From assembly GCA_958426775.1 (NCBI GenBank), contig CATZZP010000005.1, positions 54,853-118,852 of the forward strand: DNA of 64,000 nucleotides, written 5' to 3'. This document shows positions 25,763 to 33,839 of this stretch, one piece after another. Each line of letters opens with the position of its first letter. The first letter of the stretch is position 1. A program made the translations under genes and the position numbers. This stretch comes from an uncultured Bacillota bacterium (GTDB lineage: Bacteria > Bacillota > Clostridia > Lachnospirales > CAG-274). Below the pieces are notes generated by a model. It was not told the origin of the DNA. It did not search any database and worked only from the letters and a program-made list of their open reading frames with translations.

Positions 25763-27127
25763 ATGTTAGAGAGCTTATTTAAATTAAAGGAACACAACAC
25801 AAACATTAAAACAGAGGTTATGGCAGGTATTACTACCTTTATGACAATGGCGTATATCCTTGCCGTAAACCCAAGCATATTAAGTGCGGCAGGCATGGAC
25901 TCAACAGCAGTGCTTTTGGCAACTTGTATTGCTTCATTTATAGCAACCATGCTTATGGGTCTTACAGCTAATCTGCCCTTTGCTCTTTCGGCAGGTATGG
26001 GTCTAAATGCCTTCTTTGCTTATACTGTGGTAATCGGCTACGGCTACAGCTGGCAGGTAGCCCTCCTTGCAGTATTTATAGAGGGTATTATATTTATTGT
26101 TTTATCCCTTACAAAGGTACGTGAGGCCATTTTTAACTGCATACCAAGCTGTCTTAAGCATGCGGTTTCAGTAGGTATCGGTCTTTTTATTGCCTTTATC
26201 GGCTTACAGAATTCAGGTCTTGTTGTTGGAAATGAGTCTACACTTTTAGGTATTGTTGATTTTACTCAAAGCTTTAATACAGCAGGTATTTGTGCTATTC
26301 TTACGGTTGTAGGCTTATTAATAACAATGATACTTTATATTAAGGGCTTTAAGGGCTCAATTCTTTTAGGCATTATTATTACCTGGGTTTTAGGTATTGT
26401 CTGTCAGTTTGCAGGCATATATGTACCTGATGCCGAGGCAGGCTACTATTCATTATTACCAAGCTTTTCCGTAACAGACTTCTCTAAGCTTGGTGAAACT
26501 TTCGGTCAATGCTTCAACGTTGATTTTGCTAATGTAGGCATATTCAACTTTATAGTAGTTGTATTCTCTTTCTTATTTGTAGATTTATTTGATACCATAG
26601 GTACACTCATAGGTGTTTCCTCTAAGGCAGGCTTCCTTGATAAGGAGGATAAGCTGCCGGGTATCAAGCCTGCACTTATGTCTGATGCCATAGGTACAAC
26701 AGTAGGTGCCGTATTAGGTACTTCAACGGTAACTACCTTTGTTGAGTCCTCAGCAGGTGTTTCACAGGGCGGCAGAACAGGTCTTACAGCTGTAGTTACA
26801 GCATTCTTATTCCTGCTTTCCATGTTCTTTGCACCTTTATTTACTGCAATACCTTCTTTTGCAACAGCACCTGCATTAATTATGGTAGGCTTCCTTATGT
26901 TTACCGCAATAGCTAATATCAAGGTTGAAAGTGCCGATATGACAGACACTATACCTGCCTTTATGTGTATTATAGCAATGCCTCTTTTCTACAGTATTTC
27001 AGAGGGTATTTCAACAGGTATCATTGCTTACACGGTGCTTAACGTAATCTGCGGTAAAGCAAAGAAGGTTCACCCTCTTATGTATATATTAACAGTGCTT
27101 TTCGTTCTTAAGTATATATTTCTTTAA
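25763..27127 (+). CDS. AzgA/PbuG-type purine base permease
   Basis: This 454-residue membrane protein of the NCS2 superfamily (AzgA branch) imports hypoxanthine and guanine by proton symport. It starts with LFKLKEHNTNIKTEVMAGITTFMTMAYIL, typical of PbuG/PbuO. It has about 12 hydrophobic segments and the motifs GMGLNAFFAY and VDLFDTIGTLIG. The pairing with hpt supports a role in purine salvage. The exact base preference cannot be read from the sequence. Confidence 0.9.
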   Translation: MLESLFKLKEHNTNIKTEVMAGITTFMTMAYILAVNPSILSAAGMDSTAVLLATCIASFIATMLMGLTANLPFALSAGMGLNAFFAYTVVIGYGYSWQVALLAVFIEGIIFIVLSLTKVREAIFNCIPSCLKHAVSVGIGLFIAFIGLQNSGLVVGNESTLLGIVDFTQSFNTAGICAILTVVGLLITMILYIKGFKGSILLGIIITWVLGIVCQFAGIYVPDAEAGYYSLLPSFSVTDFSKLGETFGQCFNVDFANVGIFNFIVVVFSFLFVDLFDTIGTLIGVSSKAGFLDKEDKLPGIKPALMSDAIGTTVGAVLGTSTVTTFVESSAGVSQGGRTGLTAVVTAFLFLLSMFFAPLFTAIPSFATAPALIMVGFLMFTAIANIKVESADMTDTIPAFMCIIAMPLFYSISEGISTGIIAYTVLNVICGKAKKVHPLMYILTVLFVLKYIFL

Positions 27128-27155
27128 TATATGCATATAAACAAAAAAACTATAG

Positions 27156-27167
27156 GTGCTATAGCAC
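27156..27167. promoter_or_regulatory. 12-bp perfect palindrome upstream of the pre-amt promoter
   Basis: GTGCTATAGCAC is its own reverse complement. It lies 30 bp upstream of the -35 at 27197. A second short inverted repeat (ATTTTC-ACTT-GAAAAT-like, ~27188-27205) overlaps that -35. Operator function is inferred. Confidence 0.4.
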
Positions 27168-27196
27168 AAAAGGTATATAAATTTTTAAATTTTCAC

Positions 27197-27225
27197 TTGA
27201 AAAATGTAATTTTGTTTGATATTAT
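27197..27225 (+). promoter_or_regulatory. Promoter upstream of amt-glnB
   Basis: TTGAAA (27197-27202), 17-bp spacer, TATTAT (27220-27225). The predicted start (~27232) is only a few bases before a strong terminator. Confidence 0.6.
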
Positions 27226-27237
27226 ACTCCTATAACA

Positions 27238-27276
27238 AAGACGTTAATGTGTAAATGCACATTGACGTCTTTTTCT
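27238..27276 (+). terminator. Strong terminator/attenuator before amt
   Basis: A 14-bp stem with one wobble (27238-27251 with 27258-27271), six-base loop TAAATG, then five T. It may end the permease transcript. Because it directly follows a promoter, it could also attenuate amt or end a ~45-nt RNA. Confidence 0.8.
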
Positions 27277-27311
27277 GTTTATCCGAAAGGGTAAAAAACA
27301 GAGGAGGGCTT

Positions 27312-27371
27312 TTGTTAATAAAAATCGGTACCGTAGAAATTAAGCCTAAAAAATATCACAATATGGCATAA
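27312..27371 (+). CDS. Possible 19-residue leader peptide before amt
   Basis: A GAGGAGG (27301-27307) is followed five to six bases later by a TTG codon opening a 19-codon frame (LIKIGTVEIKPKKYHNMA after the start), ending 26 bp before amt. The strong ribosome-binding site is the only support for translation. It may instead be part of an RNA leader that also holds a GAAA-loop hairpin (~27283-27298). Confidence 0.35.
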   Translation: MLIKIGTVEIKPKKYHNMA

Positions 27372-27397
27372 CATATTAAAGAATTGGAGGAATATTT

Positions 27398-28633
27398 ATG
27401 AATGCCGGAGATACAGGTTTTATAATGATTTGTGCTGCCTTTGTGTTCCTTATGACACCGGGTCTTGCATTTTTCTACGGAGGTCTTGAAAGAAGAAAGA
27501 ATGTTGTTAATACAATGATGGCTTGTGCCTTTATTATGGGTCTTGCCCTTGTGCAATGGGTTGCCTTTGGCTATTCCCTTGCCTTTGGTACAAACGAAGG
27601 TGCTTTAAATCAGATTATAGGTAATCTTTCAAATGTATTTTTCATGGATACGGCTATGGAGGATGTAAGCGGTTCAATACCTACATATGTTTTTGCTATG
27701 TTCCAGGGTATGTTTGCAATTATTACCTGTGCCCTTATTACAGGCTCAACAGCAGGCAGAATGAGGTTCAAGGCATTGTTTATCTTTATTATGCTCTGGC
27801 AGATAGTTGTTTATTATCCCCTTGCTCATATGGTATGGGGCGGCGGCTTCCTGGGTACGGGTTGTCTTGACTCAATTGACTTTGCAGGCGGTAACGTAGT
27901 ACATATCAGCTCAGGTGTAAGCGGTCTTGTACTTGCTATACTTCTGGGCAGAAGATTAGGCGTTGAAAGAGGAGCTTACAGAGTACACAATATACCTTTT
28001 GTTTTCTTGGGTGCAGGTCTTTTATGGTTCGGCTGGTTCGGCTTTAACGCAGGCAGTGCTTTAGCGGCAAACGGTCTTGCGGCTCATGCCTTTGTAACAA
28101 CGGCAGTTGCTTCGGCAGCAGCTATGCTTTCATGGATGGCTCTTGATGTTATCAAGGAGGGTAAGCCTACTCTTGTAGGTGCATCAACAGGTCTTGTTGT
28201 AGGTCTTATTGCAATTACTCCCGGTGCAGGCTTTGTTCCCATATGGTCAGCCTTTATTATCGGTGCTTTAGTAAGCCCTATCTGTTTCTTTACAATGGGC
28301 TTTGTAAAGGGCAAGCTTAAAATTGATGATGCTCTTGATGCTTTCGGCTGTCATGGTATAGGCGGTATCTGGGGCGGTGTTGCAACAGGTATTTTTGCAC
28401 AGGAAAGCATTAACGGCTACAGCGGTCTTATTTTCGGTGATGTGCATCAGTTCTTAATGCAGGTGTTAAGCATTGTTATTACTATTGCTTTGGCGGTTGC
28501 GGGTACTCTTATCTGTGCAGGCATAACAAAAATCTTTACACCTTTACGTGCTGATGAAAAGGACGAAAAGATTGGTATGGATGCAACACAGCATGGCGAA
28601 AGTGCATACCCTGCATTTAACGGTCTTGACTGA
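27398..28633 (+). CDS. amt: Ammonium transporter
   Basis: Amt is a trimeric ammonium channel. This 411-residue protein has the family signatures PGLAFFYGGLERRKN near the N-terminus, WGFGF-like FGWFGFNAGSALAAN in the middle and DAFGCHGIGGIWGG towards the end, with 11 predicted membrane helices. No cleavable signal peptide is obvious. The PII gene follows 18 bp downstream, the classic amt-glnK pair in which PII blocks the channel when nitrogen is plentiful. TTGGAGGAATATTT precedes the ATG. Confidence 0.96.
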   Translation: MNAGDTGFIMICAAFVFLMTPGLAFFYGGLERRKNVVNTMMACAFIMGLALVQWVAFGYSLAFGTNEGALNQIIGNLSNVFFMDTAMEDVSGSIPTYVFAMFQGMFAIITCALITGSTAGRMRFKALFIFIMLWQIVVYYPLAHMVWGGGFLGTGCLDSIDFAGGNVVHISSGVSGLVLAILLGRRLGVERGAYRVHNIPFVFLGAGLLWFGWFGFNAGSALAANGLAAHAFVTTAVASAAAMLSWMALDVIKEGKPTLVGASTGLVVGLIAITPGAGFVPIWSAFIIGALVSPICFFTMGFVKGKLKIDDALDAFGCHGIGGIWGGVATGIFAQESINGYSGLIFGDVHQFLMQVLSIVITIALAVAGTLICAGITKIFTPLRADEKDEKIGMDATQHGESAYPAFNGLD

Positions 28634-28651
28634 TAGGAGGTGTAGTTTATT

Positions 28652-28999
28652 ATGATGATTAAGGTTGAAGCTATTGTGCGTGAGGAAAAGTTTGAGGACG
28701 TTAAGGACGCACTTAAGAGTATAGATGTAAACGGCATAAGTGTATCCCAGATTATGGGCTGCGGGGCTCAAAAGGGTCATACACACCTTGTAAGAGGTAC
28801 TGAGGTAGACCTGTTTATGTTACCTAAGATTAAGTTTGAAATTGTTGTTTCCTCAGAGGAATGGGCTGAAAAGACCATTAAGGCTATTCAGGAGGCGGCA
28901 TTTACAGGCGAGGTAGGTGACGGTAAAATCTTTACCTACGAAATTAAGGACGTATACAGAATACGTACTAAAGAAACAGGCTATGACGCTTTGAATTAA
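28652..28999 (+). CDS. glnK: Nitrogen regulatory protein PII (GlnB/GlnK)
   Basis: This 115-residue PII protein senses ATP/ADP and 2-oxoglutarate and regulates Amt. It has the start MIKVEAIVREEKFEDVKDAL, the QKGHT segment before the T-loop, the B-loop TGEVGDGKIF, and C-terminal RIRTKETG. The T-loop reads HLVRGTEVDLFML and lacks the tyrosine that proteobacterial PII proteins use for uridylylation. Control by GlnD-type uridylylation is therefore unlikely. It is co-transcribed with amt. Confidence 0.95.
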   Translation: MMIKVEAIVREEKFEDVKDALKSIDVNGISVSQIMGCGAQKGHTHLVRGTEVDLFMLPKIKFEIVVSSEEWAEKTIKAIQEAAFTGEVGDGKIFTYEIKDVYRIRTKETGYDALN

Positions 29000-29012
29000 T
29001 AAATATACCCAT

Positions 29013-29052
29013 AAGGGAGATTGCTGTTTTTACGGCGGTCTCCCTTTCCTTT
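29013..29052 (+). terminator. Intrinsic terminator of amt-glnK
   Basis: A 14-bp stem with G-U pairs (29013-29026 with 29033-29046), six-base loop, then a T-rich tract. Confidence 0.8.
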
Positions 29053-29082
29053 ATTTTAAAGGTTTCTTAATAAAGGTTAGCC

Positions 29083-29111
29083 TTGACTTTGGGGAAGTAT
29101 TTTTATATAAT
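29083..29111 (+). promoter_or_regulatory. Sigma-A promoter of yajC
   Basis: TTGACT (29083-29088), 17-bp spacer, perfect TATAAT (29106-29111). Confidence 0.75.
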
Positions 29112-29161
29112 GTATTTTGATTGGATTTATACTATTAAATTAATGATTAGGAGTGTAGCAA

Positions 29162-29575
29162 ATGTTTTTTGATTTTACAGTTTTAGCTCCCGGCGTAACC
29201 CTTGGTAGTAATGAGGCTACGGCAGATACTACACAGGCTGCAATACAGGCTGCACAACAGCAGGGCGGTGCAGGCTTAGGCACTATCGGTATGATACTTT
29301 ATATCGTAGGCTTAATTGCACTTTTTTGGTTTTTGGCTATAAGACCTCAGAGAAAGCGTGAAAAAGAGCTGAAGGTTATGCAGGACGGTATTAAAGTAGG
29401 CGATTGGGTTATGACCTCCTCAGGCTTCTACGGCAAGGTTGTAGATGTTACAGAGCAGGTGGTTATGGTTGAATTTGGTACAAACAAGTCTGTAAATATC
29501 CCTGTAAGAAAAAGTGAAATTATGGGAAATAAAGAGCCAAATCTTACAAATAAGCCATCAGAGGATGACAAGTAA
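29162..29575 (+). CDS. yajC: Preprotein translocase subunit YajC
   Basis: YajC is a small partner of SecDF in the Sec translocase. This 137-residue protein has one membrane helix (MILYIVGLIALFWFLAI), then the family signature RPQRKREKELKVMQDGIKVGDWVMTSSGFYGKV. The ~45 residues before the helix are Ala/Gln-rich, longer than in many YajC proteins. The usual neighbours tgt, queA and secDF are absent here. It stands alone, with promoter and terminator. Confidence 0.93.
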   Translation: MFFDFTVLAPGVTLGSNEATADTTQAAIQAAQQQGGAGLGTIGMILYIVGLIALFWFLAIRPQRKREKELKVMQDGIKVGDWVMTSSGFYGKVVDVTEQVVMVEFGTNKSVNIPVRKSEIMGNKEPNLTNKPSEDDK

Positions 29576-29596
29576 AAGAAGTAATAACGGCTATCG

Positions 29597-29630
29597 GCTG
29601 CCTATGGTGTTATCCTGAGGCAGCTTTTTT
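29597..29630 (+). terminator. Intrinsic terminator of yajC
   Basis: A 7-bp stem (29597-29603 with 29618-29624) followed by six T. Confidence 0.8.
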
Positions 29631-29649
29631 ACTATTCAGGAGGGTGTAT

Positions 29650-30576
29650 ATGTTAGATGTGGCACTTTTAGGCACAGGCGGTATGATGCCTTTACCCGAC
29701 CGCTTTTTAACAAGCCTTTTATTAAGGCTTAACGGTAAAATGCTTTTAATCGACTGCGGCGAGGGTACTCAGGTTACCTTAAAAAAGCTGGGTTGGGGCT
29801 TTAAAAGCATAGACGCAATTTGCTTTACCCATTATCATGCGGACCATATTTCGGGCTTACCCGGTATGCTTCTTACCATAGGCAACAGCGGCAGACAGGA
29901 GCCTCTTTTTCTGGTTGGTCCGAAGGGACTTAAGGAGGTTTACAGAGGACTTAGCGTAATCTTTCCCGAGCTGCCCTTTGAGGTAAGGCTTTTAGAGCTT
30001 GAAAATCAGGACAGAAATACAGTGGATATAAGCAATTTCCATATTACTGCCCAAAGGGCGGAGCATATGATAAGCTGTGTTGCCTACAGTGTATATGTAC
30101 ACCGTATAGGTAAGTTTAATGTGGAAAAGGCAAAGGCTCTTAACCTGCCTAAAACCTTGTGGTCAACCCTGCAAAAGGAGGGTGAGGTTATATATCAGGG
30201 CAATATCTATACCTCTGATATGGTTTTAGGTGATGAGCGAAAGGGCATTAAGCTTACCTATTGTACAGACTCAAGACCTACTAAGGGTATTTGTGATTTA
30301 GCAAGGGAGTCGGACCTGTTTATATGTGAGGGTATGTACGGCGAAAATGAAAAGCTTGAAAAGGCTAAGGAGCACAGACATATGATATTTGCAGAGGCGG
30401 CAAAGCTTGCAAGGGACAGCAACAGCAAGCAGCTGTGGCTTACCCATTACAGTCCTGCCTTGACAGATCCTGAATTTTTTATTGAAAATGCAAGGTGTAT
30501 TTTTCCTGATACAATTGCGGCAACAGACAGAATGACAACAACCCTTTTATTTGAGGATAAAAAGCCAAGCCCGTAA
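29650..30576 (+). CDS. rnz: Ribonuclease Z-like MBL-fold endonuclease
   Basis: This 308-residue protein belongs to the tRNase Z branch of the metallo-beta-lactamase fold. It has LLGTGGMMPLPDRFLTSLLLR at the N-terminus, LIDCGEGTQ, and the metal motif FTHYHADHISGLPG near residue 58. A later HRHMIF segment and a C-terminal LTHYSPAL follow. RNase Z removes tRNA 3' trailers, which is needed when CCA is not encoded, as in all three tRNAs here. I chose the ATG at 29650, seven bases after AGGAGGG. Confidence 0.88.
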   Translation: MLDVALLGTGGMMPLPDRFLTSLLLRLNGKMLLIDCGEGTQVTLKKLGWGFKSIDAICFTHYHADHISGLPGMLLTIGNSGRQEPLFLVGPKGLKEVYRGLSVIFPELPFEVRLLELENQDRNTVDISNFHITAQRAEHMISCVAYSVYVHRIGKFNVEKAKALNLPKTLWSTLQKEGEVIYQGNIYTSDMVLGDERKGIKLTYCTDSRPTKGICDLARESDLFICEGMYGENEKLEKAKEHRHMIFAEAAKLARDSNSKQLWLTHYSPALTDPEFFIENARCIFPDTIAATDRMTTTLLFEDKKPSP

Positions 30577-30616
30577 ACAAACAGGATAAAATTGCGTATT
30601 TAAGAGTGGAAGTGAT

Positions 30617-31177
30617 ATGTTGGCAAGGGAAGAATTAAGCGATTATGAAATAGTATTATCCTGCCTTAAGGGTAATACCGATGACTTTGCTGTCTTAACA
30701 GACAGATATAAAAAACTTGTTTTTTCGGTTATTTCAAGAATGATAAATAACCCTGACGAATATGCTGATATTGCCCAGGAGGTATTTATAAAGGTATATA
30801 AAAATCTTGACAAGTATCGTCCCGATTATCATTTTTCCACGTGGATAATACGCATAACAACTAACCATATTATAGATATAAGGCGTAAAAAGCGGATAGA
30901 AACAACACCCCTTGAGGATGTGGATTTTTCTGTCAGCACCCATCGCTCTGCTGAGGACGAATATATTACGGGCGAGTCTGTAAATCAGCTGAACGGGCTT
31001 ATAAATGAACTGCCTGAAATGTATCGTCTGCCTCTTGTGCTTTACCACAGGCACGGTATGAGCTATCAGGATATAGCAAAAAGTCTTAATATACCTTTAT
31101 CTAAGGTTAAAAACCGTATTTTCAGAGGCAGAAGGCTGTTAAAGGAAGAACTGGTAAAATTAAAGGAGCTTGATTAA
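30617..31177 (+). CDS. ECF-type RNA polymerase sigma factor
   Basis: This 186-residue sigma-70 family protein has region 2 (FAVLTDRYKKLVFSVISRMI, then DIAQEVFIKVYKNLDKYRP) and region 4 with the helix-turn-helix YQDIAKSLNIPLSKVKNRIFRGRRLLKEEL. A SigW/RpoE-like extracytoplasmic-function role is typical. The following gene encodes a zinc-finger anti-sigma factor with ATG one base after this stop, as usual for such pairs. The regulon is unknown; no clear autoregulatory promoter is seen in the 40 bp upstream. Confidence 0.92.
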   Translation: MLAREELSDYEIVLSCLKGNTDDFAVLTDRYKKLVFSVISRMINNPDEYADIAQEVFIKVYKNLDKYRPDYHFSTWIIRITTNHIIDIRRKKRIETTPLEDVDFSVSTHRSAEDEYITGESVNQLNGLINELPEMYRLPLVLYHRHGMSYQDIAKSLNIPLSKVKNRIFRGRRLLKEELVKLKELD

Positions 31178-31178
31178 T

Positions 31179-31727
31179 ATGAAGTGCAGTGAGTTTGAAA
31201 AGCTGGAAATGAAATATATAGACGGCACTTTGTCACCAAAGGAAAGAGAGGCTATGGAAAAGCATAGGGGAGAATGTGAAAAATGCCGTAAGGAGCTGGA
31301 GCTTTATGACCGCTTAACAGAGGATTTAAAGGTACTGCCCGTGCCTGATATAGATGAGAACTTTACCTGTAATGTAATGCAAAGGGTTGCTCTTGTGCAA
31401 AAACCCGGCAAGGGTCTTTTATTTGCGGTAATCTGCAGTGTAATAAGTGCAGCTTCCTCTGTAGCAGGCTTTTTCAATTTAGTTATTTTAAACAGGGAGG
31501 AGCTTACAGAGGCTGTTTCACAGTATGTGGCTTTAAAGCCCGTGGTAGGACTTATTGATTTCCTTGCAGGCATTAATACGGCTATATGTAACGGTGCAGA
31601 CGCTTTTAAGAGCTTTTTGAGCATAAATGGTGACGGTCTTATGTTCGGCACTCTTGCCATTGGATTAATTGCTCTCGGTATTTACTCAGCTCTTAAAAAA
31701 TCTCTGGCAGGAGGTATAGGGAGATGA
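31179..31727 (+). CDS. Membrane anti-sigma factor with zinc finger
   Basis: This 182-residue protein has an N-terminal zf-HC2/ZAS-type domain with the motif HRGECEKC (HxxxCxxC) near residue 33. A membrane helix follows around residues 80-105 (LLFAVICSVISAASSVAGFF), and a second hydrophobic segment lies near the C-terminus. It probably sequesters the preceding sigma factor at the membrane. I chose the ATG at 31179, ten bases after AAAGGAG. Its last four bases overlap the start of tsaD, so the stress-type operon runs on into a core tRNA-modification gene. Confidence 0.88.
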   Translation: MKCSEFEKLEMKYIDGTLSPKEREAMEKHRGECEKCRKELELYDRLTEDLKVLPVPDIDENFTCNVMQRVALVQKPGKGLLFAVICSVISAASSVAGFFNLVILNREELTEAVSQYVALKPVVGLIDFLAGINTAICNGADAFKSFLSINGDGLMFGTLAIGLIALGIYSALKKSLAGGIGR

Positions 31728-33100
31728 AAAATATACGTATACTTGCTATAGAAAGCTCTTGTGATGAAACTGCCGCTGCTGTAGTCGAAAACGGCAGAAG
31801 GGTTCTTTCAAGTGTAATTTCATCACAGATTGCAACCCATAAGCTCTATGGCGGTGTTGTGCCTGAAATTGCTTCACGTGAGCATATAAAGGCGATAGAT
31901 AAGGTAATAGATACTGCTCTTGAGGAGTCAGGCAAAACTATGGAGGACATTGATGCTATAGCCGTCACCTACGGACCGGGTCTTGTAGGTGCACTTCTTG
32001 TGGGCTTATCCCATGCCAAGGCACTTGCCTTTGCTGCAAATAAGCCCCTTATCCCTGTACATCATATAGAGGGGCATATTGCCGCAAACTATATTGAAAA
32101 CCTTAGCTGGCGGCCGCCCTTTATCTGTCTTGTAGCAAGCGGCGGTCATACGCATCTTGTACATATAAAGGACTATGATGATTTTGAAATCCTGGGCAGA
32201 ACAAGAGATGATGCTGCAGGTGAGGCATATGACAAGGTAGCTCGTGTCCTTGATATACCCTATCCGGGAGGTCCCGGTATAGACAAGCTTTCCGATGAGG
32301 GAAACCCACAGGCAATTAATTTCCCAAGGGTAACACTGGAGGCGGAGAGCTATGACTTTAGCTTCAGTGGCTTAAAGTCAGCCGTTCTTAACTATATTAA
32401 TAAGGCAAAAATGACGGGTAGTGAAATAAATCGTGCTGATGTAGCCGCATCTTTTCAGCAGGCTGTTGTAGATGTACTGGCGGAAAAGGCAATTCGTGCC
32501 TGTAAGGAAATAGATGTAAACCGACTTGCTCTTGCAGGGGGTGTGTCTGCAAATAAGCACCTTAGGGCAAGAATACAGGAGGAGTGCCGTAAAAAGCATA
32601 TTGAGTTTTGCGTGCCAAGTCCTGTCCTTTGTACAGATAATGCGGCTATGATAGGCAGTGCCGCTTATTATGAGTATATAAACGGAAATACGGCAGGTGC
32701 TGACCTTAATGCCTATCCTAACCTTAAATTAGGAGAAAAGTATAACGGCAGTGTAGGAAACAGAGTTTTGGACCATGCTGATATTATATCCGAAAAGATA
32801 ATGAACAGCGGTGAGTATATTGAATATCAGGAGTCAATAAAACGCCTCAGAAACCAGCCTGAGATGTATGAGCGTGTGCAACGCTTTAAGAAGCGTATGT
32901 TTAACTTTATGTTAGCTCATGAAAAAAACAACCATACCTTTGAGGAGGAAAAGTATTTATCTCAGGAGTACTATAAAATTATCCTTAATGAGGACGCAAG
33001 AATTTATTTTGAAAACGGACTTGATTTAATGTCCCTTTTTCAAAGCATATTAGACAGGTCTGTTTCAAAGTGTATGCTTGATGTATTTGTGGAGGATTAA
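31724..33100 (+). CDS. tsaD: TsaD tRNA t6A transferase with C-terminal YlbF-like domain
   Basis: Residues 1 to ~340 are TsaD, which transfers the threonylcarbamoyl group to A37 of ANN-decoding tRNAs. The protein shows IESSCDETAAAVV, the metal motif HHIEGH (~residue 112), ASGGHTHL and AGGVSANKHLR. TsaD is normally about 340 residues; this one has 458. The extra ~105 residues (from HADIISEKIMNSGEYIEYQ) are helical and resemble the Com_YlbF family: a short ESxEY-like helix, FKKRMFNFM, EYYKIILNEDARIYFENG and LMSLFQSILD. YlbF acts with YmcA and YaaT on RNase Y and competence. The frame is open throughout. The fusion appears genuine, but its function is unknown. Confidence 0.88.
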   Translation: MKNIRILAIESSCDETAAAVVENGRRVLSSVISSQIATHKLYGGVVPEIASREHIKAIDKVIDTALEESGKTMEDIDAIAVTYGPGLVGALLVGLSHAKALAFAANKPLIPVHHIEGHIAANYIENLSWRPPFICLVASGGHTHLVHIKDYDDFEILGRTRDDAAGEAYDKVARVLDIPYPGGPGIDKLSDEGNPQAINFPRVTLEAESYDFSFSGLKSAVLNYINKAKMTGSEINRADVAASFQQAVVDVLAEKAIRACKEIDVNRLALAGGVSANKHLRARIQEECRKKHIEFCVPSPVLCTDNAAMIGSAAYYEYINGNTAGADLNAYPNLKLGEKYNGSVGNRVLDHADIISEKIMNSGEYIEYQESIKRLRNQPEMYERVQRFKKRMFNFMLAHEKNNHTFEEEKYLSQEYYKIILNEDARIYFENGLDLMSLFQSILDRSVSKCMLDVFVED

Positions 33101-33101
33101 A

Positions 33102-33812
33102 ATGGAGCGTGGAGTAATAAAATCAGGAAGTGCTAATATTTATTATGAGCTTCATGGTGATAAGGGTGAGTATCTTGTGCTGTTGCACGGCAACGGTGAG
33201 AGCATGAGGCGAATGGACAAGCAGATTGAGTATTTTTCCGAGGAATACCGTGTGCTTGCAATAGACAGCAGGGGACACGGCGAGTCGGGCTTTGGTCAGG
33301 GTATGCTTAACTTAACTACAATGGCACTTGATGTTGAAAATATTATTGAGGAGCTTAAATTAGGCAAGGTAAATATACTGGGCTTTTCAGACGGTGCCAA
33401 TATAGCTATGCTCCTTGCAATTAAAAGACCTGATTTAGTGTCAAAGCTGATACTTGTAGGGGGTAACCTTAAGCCCGGGGGTATGAAGCTTAGCCTTTTA
33501 ATTGCAGTAAAAGCTGCCTATTACCTTACCAAGGCGGCAAGAATAGTTGATAAAAGAATGGGTATTGAAAACGAATATTATTACCTTATGGCTAAGGAGC
33601 CTAATATAACACCGAGAATGTTAAAGAGAATAAAGGCTGACACCCTTGTAATTGCAGGGGATAAGGATATGATAAAGACAAGCCATACAAAGCTTATTGC
33701 AGACAATATTGAAAACAGTAAGTTGCTTATTCTGGAGGGCGACCACTTTATTATATATCGTACCCCTGAGGTAATAAATAAAGAGGCGGATAAATTTTTA
33801 AAGCAGGTGTAG
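33102..33812 (+). CDS. Alpha/beta-fold hydrolase
   Basis: This 236-residue protein has an oxyanion-region LLHGNGES, the DSRGHGES segment, and the nucleophile elbow GFSDGAN (GxSxG) near residue 96. A late acid residue in IAGDKDMI and the histidine in EGDHFIIY complete the likely triad. The substrate is unknown. I chose the ATG at 33102, one base after the tsaD stop and preceded by GGAGG. Its final codons form the left arm of the operon terminator. Confidence 0.85.
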   Translation: MERGVIKSGSANIYYELHGDKGEYLVLLHGNGESMRRMDKQIEYFSEEYRVLAIDSRGHGESGFGQGMLNLTTMALDVENIIEELKLGKVNILGFSDGANIAMLLAIKRPDLVSKLILVGGNLKPGGMKLSLLIAVKAAYYLTKAARIVDKRMGIENEYYYLMAKEPNITPRMLKRIKADTLVIAGDKDMIKTSHTKLIADNIENSKLLILEGDHFIIYRTPEVINKEADKFLKQV

Positions 33813-33838
33813 CTTTTTACACCTGCTTTATTTTTTTT
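33801..33838 (+). terminator. Intrinsic terminator overlapping the hydrolase stop codon
   Basis: A perfect 11-bp stem (33801-33811 with 33818-33828), six-base loop, then TA and eight T. The left arm is coding. Confidence 0.9.
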
Positions 33839-33839
33839 G

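Noticed and set aside
27238..27276. ANTAR-protein target hairpin before amt
   Set aside because: Such targets are paired hexaloop hairpins with A at loop position 1 and G at 4. The loop here is TAAATG, and no matching partner hairpin was seen.
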